Part shown: positions 60,770 through 64,000 of the stretch, in pieces
Numbering within the stretch: position 1 is the stretch's first letter
Layout: the number at the start of each line of letters is the position of its first letter
From: Hydrogenophaga sp. 2FB
GTDB lineage: Bacteria; Pseudomonadota; Gammaproteobacteria; Burkholderiales; Burkholderiaceae_C
NCBI RefSeq assembly: GCF_005503365.1
Contig: NZ_SCML01000001.1
Location: 1-64,000 of the forward strand
Length of the DNA: 64,000 bases
Direction: 5' to 3'
Made by a program: the position numbers and the translations under genes
Notes under the pieces: model-generated
What the model was told of the DNA's origin: nothing
The model's database searches: none
What the model saw: only the letters and a program-made list of their open reading frames with translations

Positions 60770-61453
60770 GTGAAATCCCCAGACATCCTGCGCGACTTCG
60801 AGCGCGCCTCTCCCGAACTCGTGCAACAAGCCGGCGCGTTCCAGGCCGCGATCCTGGCCGACGTCGCCGGTCGCCGCGGCGCCTTGCACGGCCGCATCGC
60901 GGCGCTGCGCCCCAACATGAAAGTGGTGGGCACCGCCCTCACCGTGGACGTGCGCCCCGGCGACAACCTCATGATCCACGCGGCCATGATGTTGGCCCAA
61001 CCCGGTGACGTGCTGGTGATCGACGGCAAGGCCGATCAGACGGCCGCTCTCATGGGCACCATCATGATGACCGCGTGCCAGAAGCTGGGCATCGCTGGCG
61101 TGGTGGTGGATGGCGCGGTGCGCGACTCGCTCGAGATCGAGGACATGGGTTTCCCGGTGTTCAGCGTCGGCACCAACCCGAACGGGCCGACCAAGCTCGT
61201 GCCGGGTCGCATTGGCCATCCCGTCTCGGTGGGCGGCGTGGTGGTTCGCTCGGGCGACCTCGTGCTCGGCGATGCCGATGGCGTGGTGGTCGTCGAACGT
61301 AAAAAGCTGGCCTCGCTATTGCCGCTGGCCGACAAGAAGGTGAAGGACGAAGCCGCGCGCATCGCCGCGATTCAGCAAGGCGACACCACCGCCAAATGGC
61401 TCGACGCGGCGCTGCGTGCCGCCGGCGTGCTCCAGGCCGGAGAACAGCTGTGA
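60770..61453 (+). CDS. RraA-like protein, HMG/CHA-type pyruvate aldolase candidate
   Basis: A 227-aa protein of the RraA/dimethylmenaquinone methyltransferase-like superfamily. Aldolase features: GDNLMIHAAM (about 64-73) and VVDGAVRDS, i.e. Arg118-Asp119, the pair that binds pyruvate and the metal in 4-hydroxy-4-methyl-2-oxoglutarate/4-carboxy-4-hydroxy-2-oxoadipate aldolases. True RraA lacks the full set. Begins at GTG 60770 and overlaps the next gene (GTGA). Confidence 0.85.
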   Translation: MKSPDILRDFERASPELVQQAGAFQAAILADVAGRRGALHGRIAALRPNMKVVGTALTVDVRPGDNLMIHAAMMLAQPGDVLVIDGKADQTAALMGTIMMTACQKLGIAGVVVDGAVRDSLEIEDMGFPVFSVGTNPNGPTKLVPGRIGHPVSVGGVVVRSGDLVLGDADGVVVVERKKLASLLPLADKKVKDEAARIAAIQQGDTTAKWLDAALRAAGVLQAGEQL

Positions 61454-62388
61454 GTGCTGCGGTCCATTCAGAGCGGCCCGCGCTGCTGGTGACGGCAGCA
61501 GACCTGGCGCCGCAGGCGCTCGCCCTGCTGCGCGACTTCGATGTCGTCTACGCCGGCAAGTCGCCCTCGGACGACGACATCGCGCGCTTGTGCAAGACGC
61601 ACAACCCCGAAGCCATCATCGTGCGCTACGGCAAGATCGGTGCGCAGGCCATGGACGCCGCGCCGGCCTTGCGCGTGATCTCCAAACACGGCAGCGGCAC
61701 CGACACGATCGACAAGGTGGCGGCCCAGGCGCGCCACATCGAGGTGCGCGCCGCCGTGGGTGCGAACGCGGCCGCGGTCGCGGAACAGGCGCTGGCGCTG
61801 CTGCTGGCCTGCGCCAAATCCGTGCCGCACCTGAACACCCGCATGCACGCGGGCCATTGGGACAAGGCCTCGCACAAGAGCGTGGAACTCGCCGGCCGCA
61901 CCATCGGTCTCGTGGGCCTGGGCGCCATCGGACAACGTTTTGCGCGCATGGCGCTGGCGATGGACATGCGCGTGTTGGGGTACGACCCTTACGCGCGCGA
62001 TGTGCCGCCCGGCATCGAGGTGGTGAACGATCTGGACACGGTCTGGCGCGAGGCCGATGCCATCTCCCTGCACTGCCCGCTGACCGAGGACAACCGCGGC
62101 CTGATCAACCGCGACACGCTGGCGCGTTGCAAGCGCGGCGTCATCGTCGTGAACACCGCGCGTGGCGGTCTGATCGATGAAGCCGCCCTGCTCGACGCCA
62201 TCCAGTCCGGCCAGGTGTCGTCGGCGGGCCTCGACAGCTTCGCCGACGAACCCATGGCGGGCGGGCACCCGTTCCAGGGGCACGAGCGCATCGTCCTCAG
62301 CCCGCACATTGGCGGGGTCACGTCCGACGCGTACGTGAAGATGGGCGTGGCCTCCACGGAGAACGTGCTGGCCGTGTTGCGCGCCTGA
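61450..62388 (+). CDS. D-isomer-specific 2-hydroxyacid dehydrogenase
   Basis: A 312-aa NAD(P)-dependent oxidoreductase. Nucleotide motif GLVGLGAIGQRFAR (about 155-168), catalytic Arg in NTARGGLIDEAAL, Glu in DSFADEPM, and His in SPHIGGVT. The closest naming is phosphoglycerate/hydroxypyruvate dehydrogenase-like, but context is catabolic. Overlap with the RraA-like gene suggests they act consecutively, e.g. reducing a 2-oxoacid or oxidising a 2-hydroxyacid from the imported compound. Confidence 0.88.
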   Translation: MSAAVHSERPALLVTAADLAPQALALLRDFDVVYAGKSPSDDDIARLCKTHNPEAIIVRYGKIGAQAMDAAPALRVISKHGSGTDTIDKVAAQARHIEVRAAVGANAAAVAEQALALLLACAKSVPHLNTRMHAGHWDKASHKSVELAGRTIGLVGLGAIGQRFARMALAMDMRVLGYDPYARDVPPGIEVVNDLDTVWREADAISLHCPLTEDNRGLINRDTLARCKRGVIVVNTARGGLIDEAALLDAIQSGQVSSAGLDSFADEPMAGGHPFQGHERIVLSPHIGGVTSDAYVKMGVASTENVLAVLRA

Positions 62389-62400
62389 GCCTGGCGCGAC

Positions 62401-63390
62401 TCAGTTCGCGCTCAGATCGATCTTCGCCGCCACCGCCTCGAAGGCCTTGAGTTCGCTGGACAGCTTGGCGGTGAACTGCGCCGGCGTCACGGGTTGCGCC
62501 GCCACGTTGCCCTGCGCCACCAGCGCGTTCTGGAACTCGGGTGTCTGGATGATCGCGTTGATGTCGGCGTTGATCTTCGCCACGATCGCGGGCGGTGTGC
62601 CGACCGGCGCGAGCACGCCGTGCCAGGTGCCGATGGTGAAGTCGGGGATGCCGGCTTCGGCGAACGTGGGCACGTCCTTCAGGTAAGGAAAGCGCTGGTT
62701 CGACGTGACCGCGAGCGGGCGCAGCTTGCCGCCCGACACGAAAGCGGTGATGGAGCCGGGCGACGGGAACGACATGTCGACCACACCGCCGACCAGATCC
62801 GTCATGCCTTGCGCCGCGCCCTTGTACGGCACGTGGACCATCTCGGTGGCGGTGCGCAGCTTGAACATCTCGCCGGCCAGGTGTGGAATGCCACCAACGC
62901 CCTGCGATGCGTAGGTGAATTCCTTCTTCTTCGCGCGCAGGGCCGCGACCAACTGGCCCACGTTCTGGTATGGCGACGCGGCATTCACCACCAGCACGTT
63001 GGGCACGTCCACCGTCAGCGCGATGGGCGCGAAGGACTTCTCCACGTCGTAACGCAGACCCTTGACCACGAACTTGTTGAGCGTGTGGCTGGTCGCGGTG
63101 ACCAGCAGCGTGTAGCCATCGGGCTTGGCGCTGGCGACCGCCGCGGCGGCGATGGTGCCGTTGGCGCCAGCGCGGTTCTCCACGACGACCGACTGGCCCC
63201 ATTTGGCGGCGAGCGCCTGGCCCACGAGCCGGGCCGACTGGTCGATCGCGCCGCCGGCGGCGTAGCCCACCACCAGGGTGACGTTGCGGTTCGGGAAGTC
63301 CTGCTGCGCGTAGGCAGTCCCGCAAGCGAGGGACGCGGCGAAGGCGCAGCAGGCGAGCAGAGCGCCGCGGCGGCCGAGAGGTTCTTTCAT
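62401..63390 (-). CDS. Tripartite tricarboxylate transporter (Bug) substrate-binding protein
   Basis: A 329-aa receptor. ATG 63390 has GGAG upstream. Signal GRRGALLACCAFAASLACG, cleaved near AYA-Q. Motifs: VTLVVGYAAGGAIDQSAR, VENRAGANGTIA, PDGYTLLVT, VHVPYKGAAQGMTDLVGG. Convergent with the hydroxyacid dehydrogenase gene. No permease nearby; ligand unknown. Confidence 0.92.
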   Translation of the reverse strand: MKEPLGRRGALLACCAFAASLACGTAYAQQDFPNRNVTLVVGYAAGGAIDQSARLVGQALAAKWGQSVVVENRAGANGTIAAAAVASAKPDGYTLLVTATSHTLNKFVVKGLRYDVEKSFAPIALTVDVPNVLVVNAASPYQNVGQLVAALRAKKKEFTYASQGVGGIPHLAGEMFKLRTATEMVHVPYKGAAQGMTDLVGGVVDMSFPSPGSITAFVSGGKLRPLAVTSNQRFPYLKDVPTFAEAGIPDFTIGTWHGVLAPVGTPPAIVAKINADINAIIQTPEFQNALVAQGNVAAQPVTPAQFTAKLSSELKAFEAVAAKIDLSAN

Positions 63391-63512
63391 CTTGTCTCCG
63401 TTGAGCCCGCTCAAATGGCAGGTTTGCCGCGCATCCTAGGAAGCGCGCCGGCGGGCGTCAACGAGAGACTTCGGACTTTTCTACAGGAGAAAAGTTGGAT
63501 ACCGTCACGGTG

Positions 63513-64000
63513 TCAGTTGTTCTCCGACAACTGATCCAGGATCGCCGGATTCTCAAGCGTCGACGTGTCCTGCGTGATCGCCTCGCCCTTGGCGATCGAG
63601 CGCAGCAGGCGGCGCATGATCTTGCCGCTGCGGGTCTTGGGCAGGTTGTCGCCGAAGCGGATGTCCTTGGGCTTGGCGATCGGGCCGATTTCCTTGCCCA
63701 CCCAGTCGCGCAGCTGCTTCGCAATCGCCTTGGCCTCGTCGCCCGTGGGGCGCGAACGCTTGAGCACCACGAAGGCCACGATGGCTTCGCCGGTCAGGTC
63801 GTCCGGACGGCCCACCACGGCCGCTTCGGCCACGAGATCGGTCTTGCCGACCAGCGCCGATTCGATCTCCATCGTGCCCATGCGGTGGCCCGAGACGTTG
63901 AGCACGTCGTCGATGCGGCCGGTGATGCGGAAGTAACCGCGGTCGGCGCTGCGCACCGCGCCGTCACCCGCCAGGTAGTAGCCCTTGAGCTCGTCGGGGA
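63513..64000 (-). CDS. acs: Acetyl-CoA synthetase, C-terminal part (5' end outside window)
   Basis: The 3' 162 codons of an AMP-forming acetyl-CoA synthetase, running off the right edge. The C-terminal domain opens [20 protein letters not shown], followed by [20 protein letters not shown] and [15 protein letters not shown], where the Lys is the acetylation-regulated catalytic residue. Makes acetyl-CoA from acetate; with aceA it supports growth on acetate. Confidence 0.94.
   Translation of the reverse strand, partial: PDELKGYYLAGDGAVRSADRGYFRITGRIDDVLNVSGHRMGTMEIESALVGKTDLVAEAAVVGRPDDLTGEAIVAFVVLKRSRPTGDEAKAIAKQLRDWVGKEIGPIAKPKDIRFGDNLPKTRSGKIMRRLLRSIAKGEAITQDTSTLENPAILDQLSENN

Overview
The window looks like chromosome of a Burkholderiales betaproteobacterium, most likely a Comamonadaceae member of the Hydrogenophaga/Acidovorax kind. 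This is inferred from high-G+C coding sequence, five orphan Bug-type solute receptors, the fnr-hemN-cco gene order, a small Trp-rich protein of the kind known from this order, and glyoxylate-shunt and acetyl-CoA synthetase genes. No rRNA, tRNA or CRISPR array was seen.

Layout. 1-660 is the 3' end of an IS3-family insertion sequence whose last 50 bp are tandemly duplicated. 661-1133 is an A/T-rich non-coding stretch holding a symmetric nested inverted-repeat element (806-1020). 1134-8441 is an accessory island visibly lower in G+C: a leftward cluster of seven mostly tiny unknown genes separated by intrinsic terminators, a divergent XRE repressor with twin operators, an HTH remnant, and a run of unknown exported proteins. 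From 8740 the sequence is core-like: isocitrate lyase (aceA), an EamA exporter, a TauE/SafE-type membrane protein, hemN and fnr (sharing an FNR box), then ccoG/ccoH, ccoPQON, ccoS and ccoI, and a UspA protein behind another FNR box. This is a complete microaerobic cbb3-oxidase module.

22591-24399 is an arsenic operon (arsR-acr3-arsC). 24490-26349 is an AmpR-type regulator divergent from a class A beta-lactamase. 26590-31962 is a malonate operon (GntR, malonyl-CoA decarboxylase, Bug receptor, enoyl-CoA hydratase-like, MatB). 32151-35416 is an uncharacterised catabolic operon (Bug receptor, PF06684 protein, alpha/beta hydrolase, GntR) behind a clear palindromic operator. 36098-47925 is a full Tad/Flp pilus locus. 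lgt follows on the opposite strand.

48782-53791 is a probable C5-dicarboxylate (itaconate/mesaconate/citramalate) degradation operon with a divergent LysR. 53783-56549 is LysR/ilvD. Next come a small Trp-rich protein, a small cytochrome c, a FAD monooxygenase, and an IclR-controlled Bug/RraA-like aldolase/2-hydroxyacid dehydrogenase operon. The window ends with another Bug receptor and the 3' end of acs.

The genes suggest an aerobic to microaerobic heterotroph able to use malonate, acetate and several organic acids, with Tad pili for attachment. The least explained parts are the 661-4480 island and the 32151-35416 operon.
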